Below, in pieces: positions 1 through 5,778 of a DNA stretch of 12,260 bases. A model generated the notes under the pieces. The model was not told where the DNA came from. It searched no databases and saw only the letters and a list, made by a program, of their open reading frames with translations. The position numbers were made by a program, and so were the translations under genes. The first letter of the stretch is position 1, and each line of letters opens with the position of its first letter. This DNA comes from Deltaproteobacteria bacterium CG_4_8_14_3_um_filter_43_13 (GTDB taxonomy: Bacteria; Desulfobacterota; UBA8473). The stretch spans positions 1 through 12,260 of the forward strand of contig PFIF01000212.1 in NCBI GenBank assembly GCA_002782605.1, read 5' to 3'.

Positions 1-267
1 GAATAAGGCATACTCTTGAAAGACTATTCCTACCTCAGGACCAGGGGTTTCGATCTCTTCACCAGCTAAAAGAGCATTCCCGCAGGATGCCTTTTCAAAA
101 CCAGCGATAATGCGAAGCATAGTGGTCTTGCCGCAACCGCTGGGACCCACAACCGATACAAACTCGCCGTTATTCACCAGAAGATTGACATTCTTCAGGG
201 CTTCTACATTCACCTGGTCGGTAGTATTAACAAAAGTCTTACTCAGATTGATTAACTTTAATGACAA
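1..267 (-). CDS. ABC transporter ATP-binding protein, N-terminal part (runs off the left edge)
   Basis: The first 89 codons of an ABC ATPase are present and the rest lies beyond base 1. The translation has the usual opening beta strands (LKLINLSKTF), a complete Walker A GPSGCGKTT at residues 41-49, then LRIIAGFEKASCG, and ends in the Q-loop region (GIVFQEYALF). The wording around Walker A and the Q-loop is closest to the nitrate/sulfonate/taurine importer ATPases (SsuB/TauB/NrtD type), but signature and Walker B motifs are off the window, so the substrate is unknown. The start is inferred to be TTG at 267: an in-frame stop lies four codons upstream, and AAGGG sits 8 nt before the TTG. It follows mtaB by 65 bp on the same strand, which permits but does not prove cotranscription. 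Confidence 0.85.
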   Translation of the reverse strand, partial: MSLKLINLSKTFVNTTDQVNVEALKNVNLLVNNGEFVSVVGPSGCGKTTMLRIIAGFEKASCGNALLAGEEIETPGPEVGIVFQEYALF

Positions 268-332
268 TCCTCTGTCCCTTCAAAAAACCGTTTAATATTT
301 AATCCCGAACCGGTTAATCCGTCATTTTGTGC

Positions 333-1601
333 TTACGGCAAACCAAAAACCTTTCCATCCCGAACCTTTGTTATGGTAACAGGTATTTCCTCATTTACCA
401 TATCCTCCCCTACATCTATCAATACAGGGATGTAGTTTCGGGAAAATCCCTTCAGATATTTCGTGTCCACATCCCTTTTAGACTCTATCAGGACAGAAAG
501 CCTCTTTCCGAGAAATCTCCTGTAGAATTCTTCTCTCTTCCTGTTTCCTATGCCGCGTAGTATTTTACCCCTATTTTTTATAGTCTTACTGTCTACCTGA
601 TCCGGAAAGTCAGCAGCAGGAGTCCCCGGCCGTCTGGAATACGGAAAGACATGGAGATAGCCTATAGGAAGCTCCTCAATTACACTCACGGTATTGGTAA
701 AATTTTCATGGGATTCTCCGGGGAAGCCTACTATGACATCGACTCCAATGTTTAAGTCGGGTATGGCTGAAACGAGCTTCTTTACCAGTTCCTTAAAGAG
801 TTCAGAAGAATAAGGCCTATTCATCCTTTTCAGTACCTCATCTGCCCCGCTCTGCAAAGGGATATGCAGATGATTACAGATTATCGGGGAAGATGAGATA
901 AGGTCTATCAGGTCGTCATCGAATTCAGTCGGTTCAATAGAGCTCAGTCTAATCCTGCAAGAGATGCCTTCATGTTCTATTGACCTGAGCAGATTCGAAA
1001 GTCTGGTAGGTGGCATTAAATCCCACCCATAAGAACCCAGGTGGATTCCGGTAAGGACTATCTCTCTATAGCCCAGTTCTGTCAGTTTAGATATGTTCCT
1101 TATGGTCTCTTCTTTTTGGAGGCTTTTGCTCCTTCCCCGGGCATAGGGGACAACGCAGTAAGAACAGTAAGAATCGCAGCCGTCCTGAACCTTTAGGAAC
1201 GCCCTTGTGTGTTCAGGGAAGGCGGGTATGTCATTGGTTATTTCAGAAGAAACTTCCTTCCCTGGAGAACCATTGATAAGATCGACAATCCTTCCCTTCT
1301 CCCCAACCCCAACTGTATAATCCACTCCTTGAATCTCTTTTATCTCCTGAGGAGCCCTCTGGGCATAACATCCGGTAACTATTATCAAGGCATCCTGGTT
1401 TAATCTATGGGATCTTCGTATAAGTTGACGGGATTGATAGTCTGCCCTCTTCGTAACTGTACAGGTATTTACTATATAAATATCCGCTTGTTGGTCAAAC
1501 GGCACAAAACTATATTCGGCCCCTTCCAGAAGCTTGTGGATTACGGCAGAATCATATTTATTAACCTTACATCCCAGAGTTGCAATAGCTATCTTCTTCA
1601 A
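333..1601 (-). CDS. mtaB: tRNA t6A37 methylthiotransferase, MtaB (MiaB-like radical SAM enzyme)
   Basis: A 422-residue methylthiotransferase that converts t6A37 to ms2t6A37 in ANN-decoding tRNAs, using two [4Fe-4S] clusters. The N-terminal UPF0004 domain carries the three cysteines expected for the auxiliary cluster: C11 (LGCKVN), C47 (VNTCTV) and C78 (VTGCYAQR). The radical SAM triad CxxxCxxC is at C142, C146 and C149 (DGCDSYCSYC), followed by VVPYARGRSKS. A short C-terminal TRAM-like segment ends in ITKVRDGKVFGLP. LGCKVN rather than LGCQMN, and the length, favour MtaB over MiaB or RimO. The start must be TTG at 1601, because TAA lies two codons upstream; the Shine-Dalgarno match is poor. 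It is last of the four sulfur genes on this strand. A palindromic repeat ends only 19 nt before its start codon. Confidence 0.93.
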   Translation of the reverse strand: MKKIAIATLGCKVNKYDSAVIHKLLEGAEYSFVPFDQQADIYIVNTCTVTKRADYQSRQLIRRSHRLNQDALIIVTGCYAQRAPQEIKEIQGVDYTVGVGEKGRIVDLINGSPGKEVSSEITNDIPAFPEHTRAFLKVQDGCDSYCSYCVVPYARGRSKSLQKEETIRNISKLTELGYREIVLTGIHLGSYGWDLMPPTRLSNLLRSIEHEGISCRIRLSSIEPTEFDDDLIDLISSSPIICNHLHIPLQSGADEVLKRMNRPYSSELFKELVKKLVSAIPDLNIGVDVIVGFPGESHENFTNTVSVIEELPIGYLHVFPYSRRPGTPAADFPDQVDSKTIKNRGKILRGIGNRKREEFYRRFLGKRLSVLIESKRDVDTKYLKGFSRNYIPVLIDVGEDMVNEEIPVTITKVRDGKVFGLP

Positions 1602-1620
1602 AGTCTTATTTACCTAAGGG

Positions 1621-1803
1621 CTTTGAAAAGGTATCCTTTTTCACTTCAACATCCATTTTTTGACCCATCTAAACTCGCTTCATTGAAAATTCACAAACTC
1701 CCCGCCTCTGGCGGGTCAAACATGTGAATTTTTTACATTCCGCTCGCTAAGGTGGGTTCCCCAAAAAATCTATGAATTCGCTCTCAAGGATACCTTTTCA
1801 AAA
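1621..1803. repeat. Palindromic intergenic repeat, copy 1 (~183 bp)
   Basis: This element fills the gap between the cysteine synthase gene and mtaB. Outer arms CTTTGAAAAGGTATCC (1621-1636) and its complement (1788-1804, one extra A) pair. An inner pair AAAATTCACA (1686-1695) and TGTGAATTTT (1723-1732) encloses a GC hairpin CCCGCC-TCT-GGCGGG (1701-1715). ATTTTTTG and CCAAAAAAT add a further partly paired layer. A second copy at 3973-4156 has the same internal text but different, still self-complementary, outer arms and apex. No transposase is present, so it looks like a non-autonomous or REP-like element with a folded product. On the minus strand it would lie in the leader of mtaB. Confidence 0.85.
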
Positions 1804-1824
1804 GAGACATGGTTTTTCAAAGTT

Positions 1825-2724
1825 CTACTTACCTGTATAAAAACCAGTGGACAGGTATCTCTCGCCACTGTCTGCCAAAAGGGCAACCATCTTTCCTTTA
1901 TCCGATACCTTGATTTTTTCAAGCGCTGCAAACATAACCGCCCCTGAACTAATCCCTGCTAAGATGCCCTCTTTTCTAACCAAGTCCCTGGCTGTTTTTA
2001 TCGCTTCCTCATCTGAGACCCTTATAATCTCATCTACCCATCTCCGGTCATATATCTCAGGTATCCTGGACTGTTCAAGGTTTTTTAAGCCATAGACCTT
2101 ATGGTTGGGATAAGGCTCTACCCCTATGATTTTGACCTCAGGTTTCAGTTCCTTCAGCCTTTTGCCCACCCCCATTATGGTACCAGAGGTGCCTATTCCG
2201 GCTACAAAGCAATCAACCTCTCCATTGGTATCCTCCCAGATCTCCCTGCCCGTGGTCTCATAATGCGCCATGACATTATTCTTGTTGAAATTCTGCCCTG
2301 CCAAAAAGTATTTGTCTGGATACTGTTTATAGAGCCTCATGGCCTCATCCCTTGCCCCATCCGGCCCCTTTTCGGTAGGTATCAGGAAGACCTTTACTCC
2401 ATAACCCTCTAATAAATTTCTTTTTTCAATGCTTGCAGATTCCAGCAAGGTAACCGCCACCCTGTAGCCCTTCACAGCAGCCACCATCGCAAGGCTGATG
2501 CCCATATTGCCACTGGTGGATTCCAGGATAATCTTATCCTTGTTCAGGATTCCTTCTTCCTCTGCTTTGGAGATTATATAACAGGCTACCCTGTCTTTAA
2601 GGCTCCCACTTGGGTTAGCGCTCTCTATTTTAGCCATTAGTGTAACCCTGTTGTTGGGATTCATACGGCCTATTTTCACTAAAGGCGTATTGCCAATGGT
2701 CTCCAGTATACTATTCTCTACCAC
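1825..2724 (-). CDS. cysK: Cysteine synthase (PLP-dependent, CysK/CysM family)
   Basis: A 299-residue beta-replacing PLP enzyme of fold type II, expected to make L-cysteine from an activated serine (O-acetylserine or O-phosphoserine) and a sulfur donor. Visible motifs are NTPLVKI at 12-18, the Schiff-base lysine K43 in PSGSLKDR, the substrate loop TSGNMG at 70-75, the PLP-phosphate loop GIGTSGT at 176-182, GISSGA in the C-terminal third, and LADSGERYLST near the end. Length is typical of the short cysteine synthases, without CBS domains. TSGNMG replaces the more usual TSGNTG, so CysK, CysM or a carrier-protein-dependent relative cannot be separated here. The start is GTG at 2724 with GGAGAG 10 nt upstream. 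Its position between mnmA and mtaB suggests it feeds cysteine to the desulfurase upstream in the same cluster. Confidence 0.88.
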   Translation of the reverse strand: MVENSILETIGNTPLVKIGRMNPNNRVTLMAKIESANPSGSLKDRVACYIISKAEEEGILNKDKIILESTSGNMGISLAMVAAVKGYRVAVTLLESASIEKRNLLEGYGVKVFLIPTEKGPDGARDEAMRLYKQYPDKYFLAGQNFNKNNVMAHYETTGREIWEDTNGEVDCFVAGIGTSGTIMGVGKRLKELKPEVKIIGVEPYPNHKVYGLKNLEQSRIPEIYDRRWVDEIIRVSDEEAIKTARDLVRKEGILAGISSGAVMFAALEKIKVSDKGKMVALLADSGERYLSTGFYTGK

Positions 2725-2751
2725 TTCTCAGATACTCTCCTTTCTGCAATT

Positions 2752-2786
2752 CAGACACTGGACTTCAGACTGTAGACACCAGACTC
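2752..2786. repeat. Heptamer array A: five imperfect units of CAGACnn
   Basis: Five consecutive 7-mers can be read: CAGACAC, TGGACTT, CAGACTG, TAGACAC, CAGACTC. The gAC core is kept in every unit and the seven-base register is exact. It lies in the mnmA to cysteine synthase gap, just upstream of the cysteine synthase start on the minus strand, and faces a second array of complementary sense at 2830-2857. Confidence 0.6.
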
Positions 2787-2829
2787 TCCAATTGTGTAAC
2801 CTCTGGCTACTTTCTCCCATTTAGTTTAA

Positions 2830-2857
2830 TGTCTGATGTCTATGGTCTAATGTCTGA
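2830..2857. repeat. Heptamer array B: four imperfect units of TGTCTnn (inverted relative to array A)
   Basis: Four consecutive 7-mers can be read: TGTCTGA, TGTCTAT, GGTCTAA, TGTCTGA. The reverse complement gives units of the nnAGACn type, the same theme as array A at 2752-2786, so the two arrays form a loose inverted repeat about 43 nt apart. The array ends 1 nt before the mnmA stop codon. It could fold in RNA as a weak 3' structure after mnmA. Confidence 0.6.
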
Positions 2858-2858
2858 A

Positions 2859-3956
2859 TCACAAACTCTCCTTTATCCACCCACCACCTATAACCACATC
2901 TCCATCATAGAAAACAACGGCCTGGCCAGGTGTAACGGCCTTCTGTGGTTTTTTAAATCTTACAAGAACATTCCCGCCATCCTGGGGTATAATAGTCGCT
3001 TCCGTATCCTTATATCTGTATCGAATCTTACAAGAAGCGGTAATCTCCGAATCTAAATCCGGGAACAAAATCCAGTTGAGGTCCTCAGCAATTAAACCTT
3101 TACACAATAAATCCTTATCCCTTCCTACTATTACACTGTTACTTTTTAAGTCAAATCCCAGGACATAATAGGGATGAGAGGCAGGGATACCCAACCCTTT
3201 TCTCTGGCCTATGGTAAACAGGTGAATCCCTTCATGCTTACCCAGAACTTCTCCATTTTTGTTGATGATGTTACCCTCCGTAACTTTGCCTCCCACTATT
3301 CTCCCGGTTATAAACCTTCTATAGTCATTGTCAGGGATGAAGCATATCTCCTGACTCTCTTTCTTATAGGCCACTTTAAGTCCAAGGTTCGCTGCTATTT
3401 CTCTAACCTCTTTTTTAACAAAATCTCCTATCGGGAAAACCAACCGTTTGATTTCCTCTTGTTTTAAAGTAAAGAGAAAGTAGGATTGGTCCTTATCGGG
3501 ATCTACTCCTTTAAGCAACAGGTATCGCCCCCTTGAATCATCCCAACTTATCCTTGCATAATGTCCAGTTGCCAGATAATCAGCCTTAAGCTCCAGGGCC
3601 TTCCTTAAGAGAACCTCAAACTTCAACTTTTGATTACACAGGATACAGGGGTTAGGTGTTCTCCCATCCATATATTCGGATACAAAATAGTCTATGACCT
3701 CTTTTCCGAATTTATCCTCTAAGTTAAGTACATAAAAAGGTATCTCCAGTTTGTCGGCTACCGCCCTTGCATGATAGATATCCTCAGGTGAACAGCAGCT
3801 CCTGAACCCTCTATCTCCCTGGCTGGAATAATCCCAGATTTGCATGGACACCCCAATTACATCATAGCCTCTCTCCTTCAACAGGGCAGCCGCCACCGAG
3901 CTATCCACCCCTCCGCTCATGGATACAACAACCCTTTTTTGGTTTTTGTTTCTCAT
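2859..3956 (-). CDS. mnmA: tRNA-specific 2-thiouridylase MnmA
   Basis: A 365-residue ATP pyrophosphatase that adenylates U34 of tRNA-Lys, -Glu and -Gln and replaces O2 with sulfur delivered as a persulfide. The N-terminal PP-loop SGGVDSS is at 14-20. The catalytic cysteine pair is C104 (TPNPCILCNQK, with C107) and C205 (SQEICFIPDND), matching the two conserved MnmA cysteines. ATGHYAR at 129-134 and the DKDQSYFLF tRNA-binding stretch at 154-162 are also intact, followed by the beta-barrel C-terminal region (GLGIPASHPYYVLGFD and KPQKAVTPGQAVVFYDG). Length is normal. It starts with ATG at 3956 but has no convincing Shine-Dalgarno; a palindromic repeat ends 16 nt upstream. The upstream neighbour is the cysteine desulfurase that normally supplies its sulfur. 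Confidence 0.96.
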   Translation of the reverse strand: MRNKNQKRVVVSMSGGVDSSVAAALLKERGYDVIGVSMQIWDYSSQGDRGFRSCCSPEDIYHARAVADKLEIPFYVLNLEDKFGKEVIDYFVSEYMDGRTPNPCILCNQKLKFEVLLRKALELKADYLATGHYARISWDDSRGRYLLLKGVDPDKDQSYFLFTLKQEEIKRLVFPIGDFVKKEVREIAANLGLKVAYKKESQEICFIPDNDYRRFITGRIVGGKVTEGNIINKNGEVLGKHEGIHLFTIGQRKGLGIPASHPYYVLGFDLKSNSVIVGRDKDLLCKGLIAEDLNWILFPDLDSEITASCKIRYRYKDTEATIIPQDGGNVLVRFKKPQKAVTPGQAVVFYDGDVVIGGGWIKESL

Positions 3957-3972
3957 AATGCCGACTTTTTGA

Positions 3973-4156
3973 GAGGTTTGAAGAAGTACCCCTTTTCACT
4001 TAAGCATACATTTTTTGACCCATCTAAGCTCGCTCCATTGAAAATTCACAAACTCGCCCTTCGGGCTCAAACATGTGAATTTTCTACATTCCGCTCGCTA
4101 AGAAGGGTTCCCCAAAAAATCTATGAATTCGCTCTAAGGGGCCTTCTTCAAACCTC
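3973..4156. repeat. Palindromic intergenic repeat, copy 2 (~184 bp)
   Basis: This is the second copy of the element at 1621-1803 and fills the gap between nifS and mnmA in the same orientation. Outer arms are 3973-3994 (GAGGTTTGAAGAAG...) and 4136-4156 (...CTTCTTCAAACCTC). The inner AAAATTCACA (4041-4050) pairs with TGTGAATTTT (4074-4083), and the apex is GCCC-TTC-GGGC (4056-4066). The segments TTTTTTGACCCATCTAA and CCCCAAAAAATCTATG are shared with copy 1 nearly base for base, while the pairing arms differ in both halves at once. Confidence 0.85.
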
Positions 4157-4195
4157 TTTGTAGGTGGTCTCGTGCTAATTAAGTCCACCCTTTAA

Positions 4196-5371
4196 TTACC
4201 GCTGCTTCACCTTCTTGAGATAAAGAGGGGACATTGAGCGAAGCCTGTTTACTATCTCTGGAAGCACACCAAGTACATATTCAACATCCTCTTCAGTATT
4301 ACCCAGCCCCAGACTGAATCTAAGAGAACCCTGAGCAATCTCAGGTGTAATATCCATAGCTGTTAACACATGAGAAGGCTTCAGTGACCCAGATGTGCAT
4401 GCCGATCCGGATGAGACTGCAATCCCTTCCAGGTCTAGGTTCAGTAAAAGGGATTCCCCTTCGATAAATTCAAAGCTGAGGTTTAAGGTGTTAGGAATCC
4501 TATTTATAGTATGGCCGTTTAATTTTACATGGTCCAATTTATCAATGATCCCTTTATAAAGTCTATCTCTCAATTTTGTAATATGCTTTGACTGAGATTC
4601 CATATCCCTATTTACTATCTCACATGCCTTGCCCAGTCCAACTATGCCGGGGATATTTTCAGTTCCTGCCCTCCTGCCCCCTTCCTGGTGGCCGCCATGT
4701 ATCAGAGGCACAAGGGGTGTCCCCTTTTTTACATACAAGCAGCCTATACCCTTTGGTCCATATAGTTTATGCCCGGACAGGGAAAGAAGATTAACCTTCA
4801 TATCCTTTGTATCTATAGGTATCTTCCCTACTGCTTGAACAGCATCGGTATGGAATATAATACCGTTATCCGCAGCAATCTCCCCTGCTTCTTTTACGGG
4901 AAAGAGGGTTCCGGTTTCGTTATTGGCATACATAATACTTATCAATACCGTTTTTTTAGTAATAGAATCCCTTAAGTCATCCAAGTCAATCACCCCATCA
5001 TGATCCACAGGCAGATAAGTTACTTTACAGCCTCTCTTCTCCATATACTGACAGGTAGTTAAAACAGCAGGATGTTCTACCTGTGTTGTTATAATATGAT
5101 TTGATTTCTTTTTCAGGACATTGGCGACTCCTTTAATGGCAAGATTATCACCCTCTGACCCCCCGCCGGTAAAGACGATTTCAGATGGGTCTGCGTTCAA
5201 GAGACTGGCTACTTTCTCTCTAGCCTCGTCAATATATTTCTTTACTCCTCTCCCTGCCCAATGGATGCTGGATGGGTTGCCAAAGTTGTCCTTCAAAAAA
5301 GGCAACATAGCATCCAATGCCTCCGGATGGAGAGGGGTAGTAGCATTATGGTCCATATAGATTTTTTTCAT
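4196..5371 (-). CDS. nifS: Cysteine desulfurase, NifS/IscS family
   Basis: A 391-residue class-V PLP aminotransferase-fold enzyme that removes sulfur from L-cysteine as a protein-bound persulfide plus alanine. Key residues are visible: the opening YMDHNATTPLHP, H100 (VEHPAV) stacking on PLP, D176 and Q179 (HTDAVQAVGK), the Schiff-base lysine K202 in SLSGHKLYGPKG, RRAGTENIPG at 233-242, and the persulfide cysteine C325 in SSGSACTSGSLKPSHVL. The C-terminal LRSMSPLY is characteristic of NifS-type group I enzymes. The start is ATG at 5371 with GGAGG 5 nt upstream and a promoter-like site at 5416-5444. It is first of the minus-strand sulfur genes. No NifU/IscU scaffold or IscR gene is adjacent, so its main local partner is probably MnmA rather than a dedicated cluster-assembly set; that last point is inference. 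Confidence 0.95.
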   Translation of the reverse strand: MKKIYMDHNATTPLHPEALDAMLPFLKDNFGNPSSIHWAGRGVKKYIDEAREKVASLLNADPSEIVFTGGGSEGDNLAIKGVANVLKKKSNHIITTQVEHPAVLTTCQYMEKRGCKVTYLPVDHDGVIDLDDLRDSITKKTVLISIMYANNETGTLFPVKEAGEIAADNGIIFHTDAVQAVGKIPIDTKDMKVNLLSLSGHKLYGPKGIGCLYVKKGTPLVPLIHGGHQEGGRRAGTENIPGIVGLGKACEIVNRDMESQSKHITKLRDRLYKGIIDKLDHVKLNGHTINRIPNTLNLSFEFIEGESLLLNLDLEGIAVSSGSACTSGSLKPSHVLTAMDITPEIAQGSLRFSLGLGNTEEDVEYVLGVLPEIVNRLRSMSPLYLKKVKQR

Positions 5372-5415
5372 CCTTACCTCCGCTTAAAATCATTATATTC
5401 ATTATATCTTTATTT

Positions 5416-5444
5416 AATTTATTAGACCTTATGGTTTTTGTCAA
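5416..5444 (-). promoter_or_regulatory. Candidate sigma70 promoter for nifS
   Basis: On the minus strand a perfect TTGACA (5444-5439) is followed after 17 nt by TAAATT (5421-5416), four of six matches to the -10 consensus. Initiation would fall about 35-40 nt before the nifS ATG. A second TATAAT at 5406-5401 has no good -35 at the proper distance. Confidence 0.5.
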
Positions 5445-5534
5445 GCAGTTATAAACCCCAACAACATATCACTTGCACTTGCAATTTTTTGTACTTATGT
5501 GTTAAAGTGCAGAAAAACAGCAAGTCATATTTTC

Positions 5535-5564
5535 TTTGCAAAAGGCCCCCCTGCACCGTATAAT
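5535..5564 (+). promoter_or_regulatory. Candidate promoter for the carboxyltransferase gene
   Basis: TTTGCA (5535-5540) is followed after 18 nt by a perfect TATAAT (5559-5564). If used, transcription starts near 5571. This would give a leader of about 208 nt that contains both GC hairpins at 5586-5705 before the AAGGAGG ribosome site at 5762-5768. It is the best plus-strand promoter match in the divergent region. Confidence 0.4.
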
Positions 5565-5585
5565 TTTACGAAAACAGCCAGAATG

Positions 5586-5705
5586 CCCCGTTCTGTGAAC
5601 GGGGATGAATGGCGATTTTGAGTCAGACTATGAAAGTTGCCGGCTTTCCGTGAGGCCGTAATGCCCCGCCCTGTGGGCGGGGATAGGTCTCACGGGGCAA
5701 CTTTC
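5586..5705 (+). ncRNA. Structured element of unknown class in the carboxyltransferase leader
   Basis: Two folded parts are seen. The first is a hairpin CCCCGTTC-TGT-GAACGGGG (5586-5604). The second, at 5632-5705, is a compound stem. Its outer GAAAGTTGCC pairs with GGCAACTTTC (5632-5641 with 5696-5705). Its middle CCGTGAGGCC pairs with GGTCTCACGG (5648-5657 with 5686-5695, one G-U), and its apex is CCCCGCCC-TGT-GGGCGGGG (5664-5682). A 6-nt bulge (5642-5647) lies on one side only. The two GC hairpins share the frame ATGCCCCG...TGT...CGGGGAT and differ by two compensated base pairs. It may be a cis-regulatory leader, a small RNA, a REP-like element, or the remnant of a mobile element such as IS200/IS605 ends or an IscB/TnpB-associated RNA. 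The strand is chosen only because a plus-strand promoter precedes it. Confidence 0.45.
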
Positions 5706-5761
5706 TTTACTAACAAGATCAATTAAATTAGTTTAGTTATTAAAATCGATGTTGGAAAAAT

Positions 5762-5768
5762 AAGGAGG
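5762..5768 (+). promoter_or_regulatory. Ribosome binding site deciding the carboxyltransferase start
   Basis: AAGGAGG at 5762-5768 is a near-perfect Shine-Dalgarno. In-frame starts downstream are TTG 5770 (too close, 1 nt), TTG 5776 (7 nt) and ATG 5779 (10 nt). The ATG is preferred, with TTG 5776 the alternative. Confidence 0.7.
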
Positions 5769-5778
5769 TTTGAGCTTG

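Noticed and set aside
2752..2857. Possible CRISPR array
   Set aside because: The units are only seven bases, imperfect and without spacers. There are no cas genes nearby.
1407..4163. Two plus-strand frames (1407-1727 and 3840-4163) that share a similar peptide (YPFSL, FFDPSKLA, LKIHKL)
   Set aside because: The likeness comes from the DNA repeat copies they cross. The rest of each frame is antisense to mtaB or mnmA, and neither has a ribosome site, so they are not treated as genes.
5632..5710. Rho-independent terminator at the long hairpin
   Set aside because: The stem is strong, but what follows is only TTTACT rather than a clear T-run, and there is no plus-strand gene upstream for it to terminate. 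Kept as a structured element instead.
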